This document shows positions 15,492 to 24,468 of a stretch of 64,000 bases of DNA, one piece after another; position 1 is the stretch's first letter, and every line of letters begins with the position of its first letter. Position numbers and translations under genes: made by a program. The DNA comes from an uncultured Collinsella sp. (GTDB lineage: Bacteria > Actinomycetota > Coriobacteriia > Coriobacteriales > Coriobacteriaceae), in the NCBI GenBank assembly GCA_902467875.1, contig CABQWP010000004.1, positions 5,187 to 69,186 on the forward strand, read 5' to 3'. A model generated the notes under the pieces. The model had not been told where the DNA came from and ran no database searches. It saw only the letters and a program-made list of their open reading frames with translations.

Positions 15492-16367
15492 ATGAACAAG
15501 CCGAGTGTTTCTGCTGGCGTCGTTGCCGGCGTTGCTCTGGGAGCCGCGGCGCTTGGTGCGGCCGCTGTCGCTGTTCGTGCTGCCTGTCTGCAGGTTGCGC
15601 GAACCCGCAATGGGTTGGCGCGCGTGAAACGCGTGCACGATGAGGGCGGCGATGAGATTCGCGTCTTGGTGCAAGGTGGGGTCTACCAAAGTGCGAGTTA
15701 CGTTGGCGAGCGCTGGGCAGAGCCCGTCTTTGCGTACTATCGTGCATTTGACGATGTGTTTGAGGCCGAGGACGCAATGCGTGATGCTTACGGGCATGGT
15801 ATCGACTGTATGCTCATGCTGGGCGGCGGCGGGTTTGCCTATCCCAAGTTTGCACTGTTGTCGCACGAGGGCTTGCGCATGGACGTCATCGAGTATGACG
15901 GAGAGATTACGCGCCTGGCGCGCCGCTGGTTCTACCTGGACGAGCTGGAGCGCGCGGTGGGCGACCGCTTGCGGGTGATTACCGCTGAGGCGCGTTCGTA
16001 CCTGGGCGTGACGAGCGTGGGGCATCGTCGCTACGACGTGATCGTGAGCGATTGCTTTGGCGGTGCCGAGCCCGTGCGCAAGCTGGCGACGGTTGAGGCG
16101 TTGCGTTTGGTGCGAGGCAGCCTGAACCTCGGGGGTATCTACGTTGCCAATATCGTGAGTGCAAACGAGGGGAGCGACGTGACGTTCCTGCGTGACTGCG
16201 CTGCCACGGCACTCGAGGTATTCGCCCATGCCTGGGTGGTCCCATGTGGCGATGCGGAGTTCGGCGGCGAGGAAAACTACCTGCTCATCGCCAGCGACGG
16301 CGACTACGCCTTTGCCGAAGCCGTGTCCTTCGACGCCGACTTCCTCGGCACCGCCCTTCACGATTAG
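15492..16367 (+). CDS. Spermidine synthase-like methyltransferase-fold protein with N-terminal membrane helix
   Basis: The 291-residue protein starts with a hydrophobic Ala/Val-rich helix (about 8-31) and continues with a Rossmann domain: CMLMLGGGGFAYPKF as the nucleotide loop, DVIEYDGEITRLARR as the acidic strand, and DVIVSDCFGG in the position of the DxYD catalytic motif of aminopropyltransferases. This is the pattern of spermidine-synthase-like proteins; the altered catalytic loop makes true spermidine synthesis doubtful. It starts immediately after the elp3 stop. Confidence 0.75.
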   Translation: MNKPSVSAGVVAGVALGAAALGAAAVAVRAACLQVARTRNGLARVKRVHDEGGDEIRVLVQGGVYQSASYVGERWAEPVFAYYRAFDDVFEAEDAMRDAYGHGIDCMLMLGGGGFAYPKFALLSHEGLRMDVIEYDGEITRLARRWFYLDELERAVGDRLRVITAEARSYLGVTSVGHRRYDVIVSDCFGGAEPVRKLATVEALRLVRGSLNLGGIYVANIVSANEGSDVTFLRDCAATALEVFAHAWVVPCGDAEFGGEENYLLIASDGDYAFAEAVSFDADFLGTALHD

Positions 16368-16379
16368 TGCGTCTCCCTG

Positions 16380-16494
16380 AGACCAGTCTTTTTGGGACGG
16401 GGCTATTTTAGCTACCCTGACAGGCAACGCGATCGGTTTGGCCGATTAACGGCAGGGGGTAGCTAAAATAGCCCCGTCCCAAAAAGACTGGTCT
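16380..16494. repeat. 115-bp element with perfect 38-bp inverted repeats
   Basis: The arm at 16380-16417 (starting AGACCAGTCTTTTTGGGACG) is perfectly complementary over 38 nt to 16457-16494. The 39-bp interior has no coding content. It lies between convergent genes, so it can serve as a bidirectional terminator, but 38 perfect base pairs are far more than a terminator needs. It shares the GGGACGGGGCT core with the repeat at 60147-60158. The right arm ends on the first base of the helicase stop codon. Confidence 0.85.
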
Positions 16495-18938
16495 TATGCG
16501 TGGTCGTGCCAGCTGCGGACGCGCTGCTTCATGCCCTCTATGTCGAGCACGCCTTCGGCGAAGCCTTTGCGCACGAGCTCCTCGGGAACGTATTCGTCGT
16601 AGCGATCAAAATAAGGCACCTCGCCGGGATAGACGAGCTCAATGGGATCAAAGTCCTTCTCGGCCTCGGCGGCGAGCACCTCAAAGAACGTCTCCTCGTC
16701 GGCCTTCATCTTGAACTGCATAAAGTATGGACGCGACGGATCGAGCCCGCGAAGGCCAAGCTCCGCGGCACACTTGATCTTGAGCATACGTTCGAGCGCC
16801 AGAAAGGCGTAGCTGCCCAGCCAGGGGAAGAGTACCCAGGTGTCTCCGCCCAGGTTAATGAGCGGCTTAGTTCCCGCGCCCGAAATCTCGGCGGTATGAC
16901 GAGCCTGTGCAAGGCGTGCCCGCGCGTTACCCATAAGGTACGGATATGCCGCGTGCTCAGTGAGCGCTTGGCGCATGCGCTCGAGTACATGCGTATTGAT
17001 GTCTCCGGGGCAGTCGCCAAAGTAGGCCGGCACCCGGCCTTTGACCTGCGTGGCAAAGACGGTATGACGCTTCCAGTCCACTTCTTCGACAATCCAGCAA
17101 TGTCCGGCGATGGCGATGCGCTCACCGGGCGGTGGCGGGTTGACGATTGTGCCCAGCTCGGCCGATTCACTGCGAACGGTAAACTCTTCGTTTTCCTGGA
17201 ATACGGCGTAGAACTTAAAGTTGTTGATGATGCGCTCGCCCGCGAGACCTACGATGAGCCCACCGCCCTCGGTGACCTGGATGTGGTCGATCTTGATGAG
17301 GTGACGCAGCAGTACGCGATAGTCATCGGCCGAGACGCGGTGAAAATAGCTGAGCGTGAGCACACGCTGAGCAAGCTCGGCCGGCGTGAGATCGCCGGTG
17401 CTGGCGAGGGTCGACATGGTCTGGTGATAGAGCAAGCTGTAGGGGAGTCGATCGAGCTCGGGTGGCTCGACCCACTTTTCTTCGCGATAGAGTTGTACCA
17501 GCGCGATGCCCTGCAGGAGCTTCCACGGAATGGTCTCGGGCATCATCGTGCGCGGCTCGGGCTCCTCCTCGCGCATGACAAACCACATCTCGGGCGGAAG
17601 ATCGCGGCGGCCTGTGCGCCCCATGCGCTGCAAAAAGGAGCTGACGGTAAACGGCGCATCGATCTGGAACGCGCGCTCCAGGCGGCCGATATCGATGCCG
17701 AGCTCCAGCGTGGAGGTGGTGACGGTTGTCTGTGCCTGTTCCTCGTCACGCATGAGCTCCTCGGCGGTCTCGCGTAGTGATGCCGAGAGGTTGCCATGAT
17801 GGATAAGGAAGCGGTCTGGCTCGTGCCGGCTTTCACAGTAGCTGCGCAACATGGAGCACACAGCCTCTGCCTCCTCGCGCGAGTTGGCAAAGACCAGGCA
17901 CTTGCGGCCGCGCGTATGCTCAAAGATATAGCCCATACCGGGGTCGGCGTTGTCGGGCGCCGTGTCGGTGGGGTTGAGAAGCGCCTGCTCGGTCGCTCGT
18001 GGGATGTCGACTTCGCCCTCGGGGGCCGAGGAAGTTCGGCGGTCCTTGGGTGCGGCCTTGCCCCGTGCCTGCTCGCGACGTTGGCGGCGTTCTTCCTGTG
18101 TAAGCTGTCCGCTGTGGCGCATGTCTTGGACACCGGGCGGCAGCGCCGCGGGTGGTGCCGCCTCAATGCGCTCGCATCCGAGCACCTCAGCTTCCTGCGG
18201 ACCTGTGCTCGCGAATCCTCGCTGCTGAGCCTGGGGACCCGAGTTGTAGAAGTGCTCCATGGAGATACGCCACACGCGGCGCGGCTCCTCAAAGCGGGGG
18301 ATGACGCAGTCGCGTCCCGTCCCCTGCGACAGGAAGGCACCCGTGCGTTCCGGGTCCCCGATGGTGGCCGAAAGGCCGATGCGCCTGGGTCGCACGCCCG
18401 CCATGCGCGAAAGACGCTCGATAAGGCAGAGCGTCTGCCCGCCGCGGTCACCGCGCATGAGCGAGTGGACCTCGTCGATGACCACATAGCGCAGGTCGCA
18501 AAACATGCGCGGAATCGCCATGTGCTTATGGATTAAGAGCGCCTCGAGTGACTCGGGCGTAATCTGCAAGATGCCGCTCGGTTTTTTGATGAGCTTAGCC
18601 TTGTGCGACTGGGAGACATCGCCATGCCAGTGCCAGATAGGGATATCGGCCTCTTCGCAGAGGTCGTTGAGACGGACGAACTGATCATTGATGAGCGCTT
18701 TGAGGGGGCCAATGTAGAGGGCACCAACGCTTGCGGGCGGGTTCTCCCAAAACTCGGTCAGGATGGGAAAGAAGGCCGCTTCGGTTTTGCCGGAAGCCGT
18801 GGATGCCGTCAGGAGCACATTATCTTGCGTGTTGAAGATGGCATCTGCCGCCGCAACCTGGATGGAGCGCAGGCTCTCCCAATCGTGGGAGTAAATGAAG
18901 TCTTGGATAAACGGGGCATATCGGTCAAAAGCGTTCAT
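16494..18938 (-). CDS. Lhr-like superfamily 2 helicase (BrxHI-like)
   Basis: An 814-residue DEAD/DEAH helicase. Walker A is ASTASGKT (45-52), motif II is DEVH (155-158), motif III is SATIGD (190-195), and the C-lobe shows STLELGIDIG and QRMGRTGRR. The order and spacing resemble Lhr-family 3'-5' DNA/RNA helicases, including BrxHI of type 2 BREX. A low-complexity insert (about 285-350) separates the lobes. The start at 18938 has GGAGG upstream; the frame stays open to 19001. It is the last gene of a TerB-ATPase-helicase cassette, 115 bp after the ATPase. Confidence 0.85.
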   Translation of the reverse strand: MNAFDRYAPFIQDFIYSHDWESLRSIQVAAADAIFNTQDNVLLTASTASGKTEAAFFPILTEFWENPPASVGALYIGPLKALINDQFVRLNDLCEEADIPIWHWHGDVSQSHKAKLIKKPSGILQITPESLEALLIHKHMAIPRMFCDLRYVVIDEVHSLMRGDRGGQTLCLIERLSRMAGVRPRRIGLSATIGDPERTGAFLSQGTGRDCVIPRFEEPRRVWRISMEHFYNSGPQAQQRGFASTGPQEAEVLGCERIEAAPPAALPPGVQDMRHSGQLTQEERRQRREQARGKAAPKDRRTSSAPEGEVDIPRATEQALLNPTDTAPDNADPGMGYIFEHTRGRKCLVFANSREEAEAVCSMLRSYCESRHEPDRFLIHHGNLSASLRETAEELMRDEEQAQTTVTTSTLELGIDIGRLERAFQIDAPFTVSSFLQRMGRTGRRDLPPEMWFVMREEEPEPRTMMPETIPWKLLQGIALVQLYREEKWVEPPELDRLPYSLLYHQTMSTLASTGDLTPAELAQRVLTLSYFHRVSADDYRVLLRHLIKIDHIQVTEGGGLIVGLAGERIINNFKFYAVFQENEEFTVRSESAELGTIVNPPPPGERIAIAGHCWIVEEVDWKRHTVFATQVKGRVPAYFGDCPGDINTHVLERMRQALTEHAAYPYLMGNARARLAQARHTAEISGAGTKPLINLGGDTWVLFPWLGSYAFLALERMLKIKCAAELGLRGLDPSRPYFMQFKMKADEETFFEVLAAEAEKDFDPIELVYPGEVPYFDRYDEYVPEELVRKGFAEGVLDIEGMKQRVRSWHDHA

Positions 18939-19019
18939 GGGACCTCCTCTCATTAACGGACCGATCAACGCAACGGGCAACGGCTCGATATCTTGCAGCA
19001 TCGGTGTTTGCCCAGATAA

Positions 19020-19055
19020 AACCTACAAAATAAACCTGTCCCTTTTTGGTAGGTT
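19020..19055 (-). repeat. Stem-loop between the ATPase and helicase genes
   Basis: AACCTAC (19020-19026) pairs with GTAGGTT (19049-19055), extended by an A-run/T-run. On the minus strand the loop reads AAAAAGGGACAGGTTTATTTT, which matches the core of the 16380-16494 palindrome (GGGACnGGnnTATTTT). It starts inside the ATPase stop codon and could attenuate transcription into the helicase. Confidence 0.6.
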
Positions 19056-20358
19056 AGATGGTGAACTCGGCAAAGTTACGGTCGCCGCCTGCGGTGCCGG
19101 TGTCGTCTGTTGCGGCTGGCCGCGCCAGCGCGTCGCCACCGACGCTTTGTAGCAACTCGGCCACATTTGCATCGGGGTTCTGACACAGGATATCGAGCAG
19201 CTCGATAAAGTCGCGGATGACCTCGCGGGGCGTCAGATGCGTGTCGGCCCCCACGCGGCCAAACTCAATCTTGAGGAAGTCCACCAAGTCGTTCTCGGTA
19301 AGCGTGGGCGTCCAGCCAAAGTAGCCGGCGTGGATCTGCATGAGCTTTTCGATGAGCACCAGCAGCTCCTCGTAGGTGAGCGGCTGCAGGCGGATGATGG
19401 GCGCGAGCATGTCTTTGAGATCATCGCGCGCAAAACGGCCCTGGGCGAGACGGCTCCGAAGGGCCTCGTAGGAAAAGACGCCGCGGCGGCGGTCCTCGAT
19501 GGAGGTCGGCGTGCCGCCCATGATCATGCCCAGGTACTGCGCTTTGCCCTGGAGCGTGTCGTTGTACATGGTCAGGATCTTCTCGTAGTTATATTGGCGC
19601 GTAATCGCGTTGGGAATCTTGTATAGATTCACGAGCTCGTCGATGAGCACCAACATGCCCTTGTAGCCGCTGCAGACCAAAAAGCGCGCAATGAGCTTGA
19701 CGTAGTCGTACCAGTCGTCATCGCTGATGATGGTCGAGGAGCCTAGCTCGGCTCGCGCTTCGCTCTTGGTGCGGTATTCGCCACGAATCCATTTGGTCAC
19801 CCGGCTCATAGCTTCTTCGTCGCCCTCGGATACGGCCGTGCGGTAGCGGCGGAGCATGCGGGTGAAGTCAAAGCCGTGGACCATCTCCTCGAGCGGGGCC
19901 AGTTGGGCATTGACGACCGACTCGTCGACGTCGGCGCACGAGGCAACCCAGCGATCAAGAATAAGGTTGAGCGCACCGCCCTCAGGGCGCGTCTTGGTCG
20001 ATATGTTGCGGATGAGCTCGCGATAGGTAGCGAGGCCCTGGCCCTGGCCGCCCTGTAGGCGGCGCTCAGGGGAAAGGTCGGCATCGGCGACCACGAAGCC
20101 CTCGCCCATGGCATGCGTTCGGATGGTCTGGAGCAAAAAGCTCTTGCCGGCGCCGTAGCGACCGACTAGGAAACGGAAGCTTGCGCCGCCATCGGCGATG
20201 AGGCTCAGGTCGGTGAGCAGAGCACGGATCTCGACCTCTCGTCCCACGGTGATGTAGGGAAGGCCGATGCGCGGGACAACACCGCCCTTGAGCGAGTTGA
20301 GAATGACGGCGGCGACGCGCTTGGGCACGCGGGGTGCTGCGGGTGCGGTATCACTCAT
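19054..20358 (-). CDS. DUF2791 P-loop ATPase (BREX BrxD-like)
   Basis: A 434-residue ATP-binding protein. Walker A is GRYGAGKS (66-73) and Walker B is LVLIDE (236-241). The N-terminus (VPKRVAAVILNSLKGGVVPRIGLPYITVGR) and the C-terminal TPREVIRDFIELLDIL segment fit the DUF2791/BrxD family, whose best-known members sit next to the Lhr-like helicase BrxHI in type 2 BREX phage-defence loci. Here the other BREX parts (PglX, PglZ, PglW) are absent. Its start overlaps the TerB gene stop by 8 bp, indicating translational coupling. Confidence 0.85.
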   Translation of the reverse strand: MSDTAPAAPRVPKRVAAVILNSLKGGVVPRIGLPYITVGREVEIRALLTDLSLIADGGASFRFLVGRYGAGKSFLLQTIRTHAMGEGFVVADADLSPERRLQGGQGQGLATYRELIRNISTKTRPEGGALNLILDRWVASCADVDESVVNAQLAPLEEMVHGFDFTRMLRRYRTAVSEGDEEAMSRVTKWIRGEYRTKSEARAELGSSTIISDDDWYDYVKLIARFLVCSGYKGMLVLIDELVNLYKIPNAITRQYNYEKILTMYNDTLQGKAQYLGMIMGGTPTSIEDRRRGVFSYEALRSRLAQGRFARDDLKDMLAPIIRLQPLTYEELLVLIEKLMQIHAGYFGWTPTLTENDLVDFLKIEFGRVGADTHLTPREVIRDFIELLDILCQNPDANVAELLQSVGGDALARPAATDDTGTAGGDRNFAEFTI

Positions 20359-22096
20359 GGTCTAAGTATCCTCTCACGTCTGCTTCGTAGTCCTCGATAA
20401 TTTGCGGTCCTGCTGAGCCAAATTCAATAACGGTGTCGCCCACCAGGTCAAAGAGCGCTTCGTTGATGCTATCGACGAGCATGTCCTCACTCTTGCCCGA
20501 CTGTGTCGCGGCCGATGCCGACTGCGCCGTGTTTTGCTCGAGGAGTGCTCGAAGATAGGCTTCTGCGGCGGGATCGAGTGCGGACGCGGTGTCGGCGGGC
20601 GTGGGCGCTGGTGCGAGGAGCGGGGCTACGACGCCAAACTGCTCGGTGGAGATGGTCGGCTCGCTAACCTCGTCCTGCTGCGTGGTCGTCGCGACTGGTT
20701 CGAGGATCGTGTCGGCCACGGGCTCGGCTTCCCGTCGCTCGGCAACTGCCGCCTCGGCATCCGCAAACGTGCCGTCCTCGCGCTCCTCGTCGATCAAAAG
20801 CGCCTCGCGCGTTTGTGCGGCGGCGCTCCGAATGTGCCCCAGCTGGCTCAGGTCGATATCGATCTTGACGGGCTGATGCGCGGCATCCCATGAAAGCCAT
20901 GCCGTGATCTCGTCATCGATAATCTTAGCCAGATATTTGGGAACCTTTTCTTCCTTAAGGGGATGGCCGGGATCCAGTGCCAAGCGCAGGCGCTGATCGC
21001 AAGCGCGCATCATCTCGCCGAGCTTGCTGCTCTTTTGCCTGCTGCCGTGAATCCGCATGCATTCCCAAAAGCCATTTTGGCAGCGGTAGATATGAATGGG
21101 ATCCAGGCGGTATTCGCAGTCCTCGTGGCGCTCGGGCGCAAAGAATACGGCCGAGGCAAACATGGTGTAGGGCATGGCCGTCTCCTCCCCAAATAAACTC
21201 GCCACGATGCCGGTCTTTCGGTGCGTGTCATAGTAGCGCGCCATACGGACATACACGGCGCATGCCACGTGGCGCAGATCGCGGTGGTGGCTGCGGTCGA
21301 GCCGCGAGTTACTTAGGTTGTACGTGGAGAGTGCGTCGATGGCAGCCATGAGTCGCTCCTCGCGCACCTCATCGGGCGGAAGGGGGAGCGTGGGCTCGGA
21401 GGTTTTGCGACGCTTAGGGGTCTGGCCGGACGGTGCCGGTGCTGGGACAAGGTCTCGTGCCGCGCGTCGCAGCTCGATAAGGGCGTTATCGAACATGACG
21501 GTTTTAGAGTCACGAAGCAGCTTGGGGTCGAGCCCGTGGAATACGGCGTAATCCTGCAGCCACACGCGTGCAAATCGGTCGATGCCGGGCTCGAAGGCGC
21601 GATAGACATCCCAAAAAGCCTTGATCTTGTTAAAACCATCGAGCGGGTCATCTACGCCAATGCTGCAAATCAGCTCATAGAGATACAGAAAGGCAAAGGA
21701 CGTAGACGTTTCCTCGACGGTTCCGCGGCGCACTTGGGCACGCCAGGTAAAGTAGCCGCGCAACTGCCGGTCGCTCATGGCGTTGTAGGTGGGAAAGTAC
21801 GACTTAAAGGTGCCGTTGTAGGGACAGTCGTCCTCAAAGTCGGCCATCAGCAAGCCTTGGCGGTAGAAAAGCTCGGCCTCCGATAGCCAGCGGCCCGCGC
21901 CGCCCTTGGGGTCATCCTGCCAGCGCGATATCTCGCGCATCTTGCGGTATTGGTCGGGGAGGAAATTCTGCATCTGTCGGCCGGTTTTGAGAATCGGCTC
22001 GTCTGCGTAGATTTCGTTTGAGAAGCGGGCGGACTGATGGGTCCGGGCCTCGGCCATAATGCGCTCGATGAGCATCTTGATGTCCTGGTCGGCCAC
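20351..22096 (-). CDS. TerB-N/TerB-C domain protein, first gene of the ATPase-helicase cassette
   Basis: A 581-residue protein. Residues about 35-245 match the TerB-N domain, with the characteristic YNAMSDRQLRGYFTWRAQVRRG followed by a run of aromatic helix residues (FAFLYLYELI). The C-terminal half contains a TerB-C-like region (KYLAKIIDDEITAWLSW) and a long disordered Ala/Thr/Pro/Glu-rich linker (about 440-530). These domains belong to the tellurite/stress-associated TerB superfamily and are thought to be assembly modules for phage- or stress-response complexes. In this context it is probably the sensor or scaffold for the coupled ATPase and helicase; that role is inferred. Confidence 0.8.
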   Translation of the reverse strand: MADQDIKMLIERIMAEARTHQSARFSNEIYADEPILKTGRQMQNFLPDQYRKMREISRWQDDPKGGAGRWLSEAELFYRQGLLMADFEDDCPYNGTFKSYFPTYNAMSDRQLRGYFTWRAQVRRGTVEETSTSFAFLYLYELICSIGVDDPLDGFNKIKAFWDVYRAFEPGIDRFARVWLQDYAVFHGLDPKLLRDSKTVMFDNALIELRRAARDLVPAPAPSGQTPKRRKTSEPTLPLPPDEVREERLMAAIDALSTYNLSNSRLDRSHHRDLRHVACAVYVRMARYYDTHRKTGIVASLFGEETAMPYTMFASAVFFAPERHEDCEYRLDPIHIYRCQNGFWECMRIHGSRQKSSKLGEMMRACDQRLRLALDPGHPLKEEKVPKYLAKIIDDEITAWLSWDAAHQPVKIDIDLSQLGHIRSAAAQTREALLIDEEREDGTFADAEAAVAERREAEPVADTILEPVATTTQQDEVSEPTISTEQFGVVAPLLAPAPTPADTASALDPAAEAYLRALLEQNTAQSASAATQSGKSEDMLVDSINEALFDLVGDTVIEFGSAGPQIIEDYEADVRGYLDHE

Positions 22097-22184
22097 CGCT
22101 TCTCCTCTCCTAACGCAGCTTCGGTGACCTCATATCATAGCACAGCATCAAACAGGTGTTCGAGATACTGCTGCGTAGATAGAT

Positions 22185-22901
22185 TTAGAACAGGAGGGCG
22201 TAGATGACGGCGATGACGACGGAGGGGAGCATATTGGCCGTGCGGAAGGTCTGAGGACGGATGAGGTTGACGCCGACGCAGAAGATGAGCATGGAGCCTA
22301 CGAGCGAAAGGCTGTCGAGGGCTGCCGTAGTCATGATGGGGGAGAGTGCGCCGGCAAACAGCGTGATCGTCCCCTGGAACACGGCGACGGGCAGGGCGGA
22401 GAAAATGCAGCCGCGGCCAAGCGACGCCGTCATGGTGCAGACGATGATGCAGTCCAGCGCGCCCTTGAGGGCAAGCGTGGACCAGTCGCCGAGCAGGCCG
22501 TCCTGGATCGATCCCACAATGGCCATAGCGCCGATACACACGGTGAGTGAAGTCGAGACAAAAGCGTTGGTGAACTCGTTATCGCCCTCGCTGCCGGTTT
22601 TACGCTTGAGCCATTCGCCAAGGTTCTCAATGGCGGCCTCCAAGTTGATGGCCTCGCCGATGAGCGAACCGAGCGCAAATGAGACGATGAGCATGGTGGT
22701 ACCGGTGGTCGCTAGCGCCTTTCCATCGATGATGAGCATCTTTTGCATGGTGCCGCCCAGGCCGATAAACAGGACGCACAGCCCCGATGCTTTCATGAGC
22801 GTGTCTTGAATGCGCGGTGTAATGAAGCGACCGCCCGCTAATCCCAAAAGACCGCCCGCAACTAAAAGCACAACGTTGATGATTGTTCCCAAGCCCGGCA
22901 T
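22185..22901 (-). CDS. DUF554 family integral membrane protein
   Basis: A 238-residue membrane protein with six to seven hydrophobic helices. The N-terminal GLGTIINVVLLVAGGLLG, central TMLIVSFALGSLIGEA and QDGLLGDWSTLALKGALD segments are typical of DUF554, a family described as possible transporters without a known substrate. The start is placed at the ATG at 22901 with GGAGGG upstream; the extension to 22970 would add a polar Cys/His-rich leader unlike the family. Confidence 0.85.
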   Translation of the reverse strand: MPGLGTIINVVLLVAGGLLGLAGGRFITPRIQDTLMKASGLCVLFIGLGGTMQKMLIIDGKALATTGTTMLIVSFALGSLIGEAINLEAAIENLGEWLKRKTGSEGDNEFTNAFVSTSLTVCIGAMAIVGSIQDGLLGDWSTLALKGALDCIIVCTMTASLGRGCIFSALPVAVFQGTITLFAGALSPIMTTAALDSLSLVGSMLIFCVGVNLIRPQTFRTANMLPSVVIAVIYALLF

Positions 22902-23019
22902 GAGCCCTCCTGTATTGATGCCAACGTGGCAATCGTAGCAGAACGAAATGCGAGGCACATCGCGACTCATCTAATACGTTATATAAGTGGTGTTAGGAAT
23001 GATGCGCAGCATGTAAGCC

Positions 23020-24450
23020 TCAGGTGGTTGTCGGGACATAGGGATAGTATTCAAAGCGCAGTGTCATAAGCCGCTGCGGGAATTCAATAGCCGCGGCGAT
23101 GATATTGGCATCGCGGGCACGATCAAACCCTTCGAGTTCGATCTGATACGAGACGTCTTGCATAATGTCCAGACGTCGCCAGGCTAGAAGTGTGTCGCCA
23201 TCGAATTCCAGGGTCTTGCTTCCGTTTGCGGCAACGGCGTATAGACGCAGCTTGGCGGTGGTTGCAGGGTCGACAACTGTGACCTTTTTAATTTCGTTTC
23301 GAGTATTCTTGGCGCCCAACAAGGTGAGCAGTGTTGGGGCCACGACCTCGCCCGATGGCAAAAAGACGACTTCGATGGATTCAGGAAATGCGATGATAGC
23401 CGACTTGCGGACGGGCTGATTGGCGGCGGCAACTTCGATGTTCGCAGCGTCGATGACCTCTGTGTGGTCGAGCGCGGCAAGCACGCAGCAGTTACCTTCA
23501 TCGATCTCTTGAGGATCAGCAAGCCCCAGGCTGTCCGCGAGCTCGGGATTGTTTGGATCGGCAGCGGGCTCATTCGGTGCTTCGAAAGAAGCTGGGACGC
23601 CGTTTGTCGGCGACGGCGTGTCGCCCGCACCTGCTTCTTTGACCGCGCTCTCCTCTTGTATGGTTGTGTTGATGGGTTCGTCGTTTGGGGGGAGCGTCTT
23701 GGCGTCAAGCGCGGAGGGGAGAATTCCGATGGCTCCGGATCCGTTCCACTCCATTTCGAGAAGCGCCGGGTCGGCAAGAATGCGTTGCCTGCTTTGCGCG
23801 TGGGCATCGATTTCAATAGGGCCTGCCTCTATCCCTCGTGTAAGACTGAGTGATCCGGCTGGCTTCTCGAAATGAGCGTTTGTGTCCTTGGCGCTGACGG
23901 CGTAGAACAGCAGGGACGCTTCTCCCGCCGCGATGGCATCGGTGCCGGCTTTGGTCAGCCGCAACGATGCCGTGAATGAGAGGGTGGGCTGCGCATCGTC
24001 TGCATTCGCGGCGGCGCAGCCCAGACATATACCGCCTCCTTTCTCGAAAAACGTACCGTCGAAGGCGACCTTCGCTCCGTTCGCCGAGTCATCGACCGAA
24101 GCGATGTCGATGCGCAGCTCTAAATTGCATGGATCGCCATCTGCATCGAGCACAACCGAGCGCCACGTGCAGACGGCGCACCCCGCCTGGGAGCCGTTTG
24201 CCTTGTTCGAACGCTTGATATCCACGACTATCGAGCCGTCCGTATTACGACGAAGGCATCCCGAGGTTGAGATCGCGGCCTGTGCGATCGAAAAACGCTT
24301 GCACGCAATGGCGCTCGACGGATTTGGTGCGGAACTTAGGGCTGCTGGTAAGGAGTCTGCCATGACGGGAGTCGCCCAAGCGGCGACAGGCGTTCCGGTT
24401 GCGAGCGCGCCACAGAGTGCGACGACGGGCAAAAGGTTCTTCGATGCCAT
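23020..24450 (-). CDS. Large secreted hypothetical protein
   Basis: A 476-residue protein with a Sec signal peptide (about residues 1-26, cleavage near AAWA-TP). The mature part has about ten cysteines, several in pairs (GCAVC, GICLGC, NCC), and a central Pro/Asp/Glu-rich linker (about 265-315) between two beta-rich halves. No transmembrane anchor is evident at the C-terminus. I do not recognise the family. It closes a run of small exported proteins on the same strand, starting 18 bp after the LAQTG-tailed protein, and is probably part of the same surface structure. Confidence 0.65.
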   Translation of the reverse strand: MASKNLLPVVALCGALATGTPVAAWATPVMADSLPAALSSAPNPSSAIACKRFSIAQAAISTSGCLRRNTDGSIVVDIKRSNKANGSQAGCAVCTWRSVVLDADGDPCNLELRIDIASVDDSANGAKVAFDGTFFEKGGGICLGCAAANADDAQPTLSFTASLRLTKAGTDAIAAGEASLLFYAVSAKDTNAHFEKPAGSLSLTRGIEAGPIEIDAHAQSRQRILADPALLEMEWNGSGAIGILPSALDAKTLPPNDEPINTTIQEESAVKEAGAGDTPSPTNGVPASFEAPNEPAADPNNPELADSLGLADPQEIDEGNCCVLAALDHTEVIDAANIEVAAANQPVRKSAIIAFPESIEVVFLPSGEVVAPTLLTLLGAKNTRNEIKKVTVVDPATTAKLRLYAVAANGSKTLEFDGDTLLAWRRLDIMQDVSYQIELEGFDRARDANIIAAAIEFPQRLMTLRFEYYPYVPTTT

Positions 24451-24468
24451 GGGGTCTCCTTAGCTAAT

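Noticed and set aside
13380..16427. Very long open frame on the minus strand (about 1000 codons) opposite DUF4097, elp3 and the spermidine-synthase-like gene
   Set aside because: Its translation has no recognisable domain and a His/Arg-rich composition typical of the antisense of GC-rich genes; the plus-strand genes have clear families.
16494..22096. Complete type 2 BREX system
   Set aside because: Only BrxD-like and BrxHI-like genes are present; PglW, PglX, PglY and PglZ are missing in the flanks.
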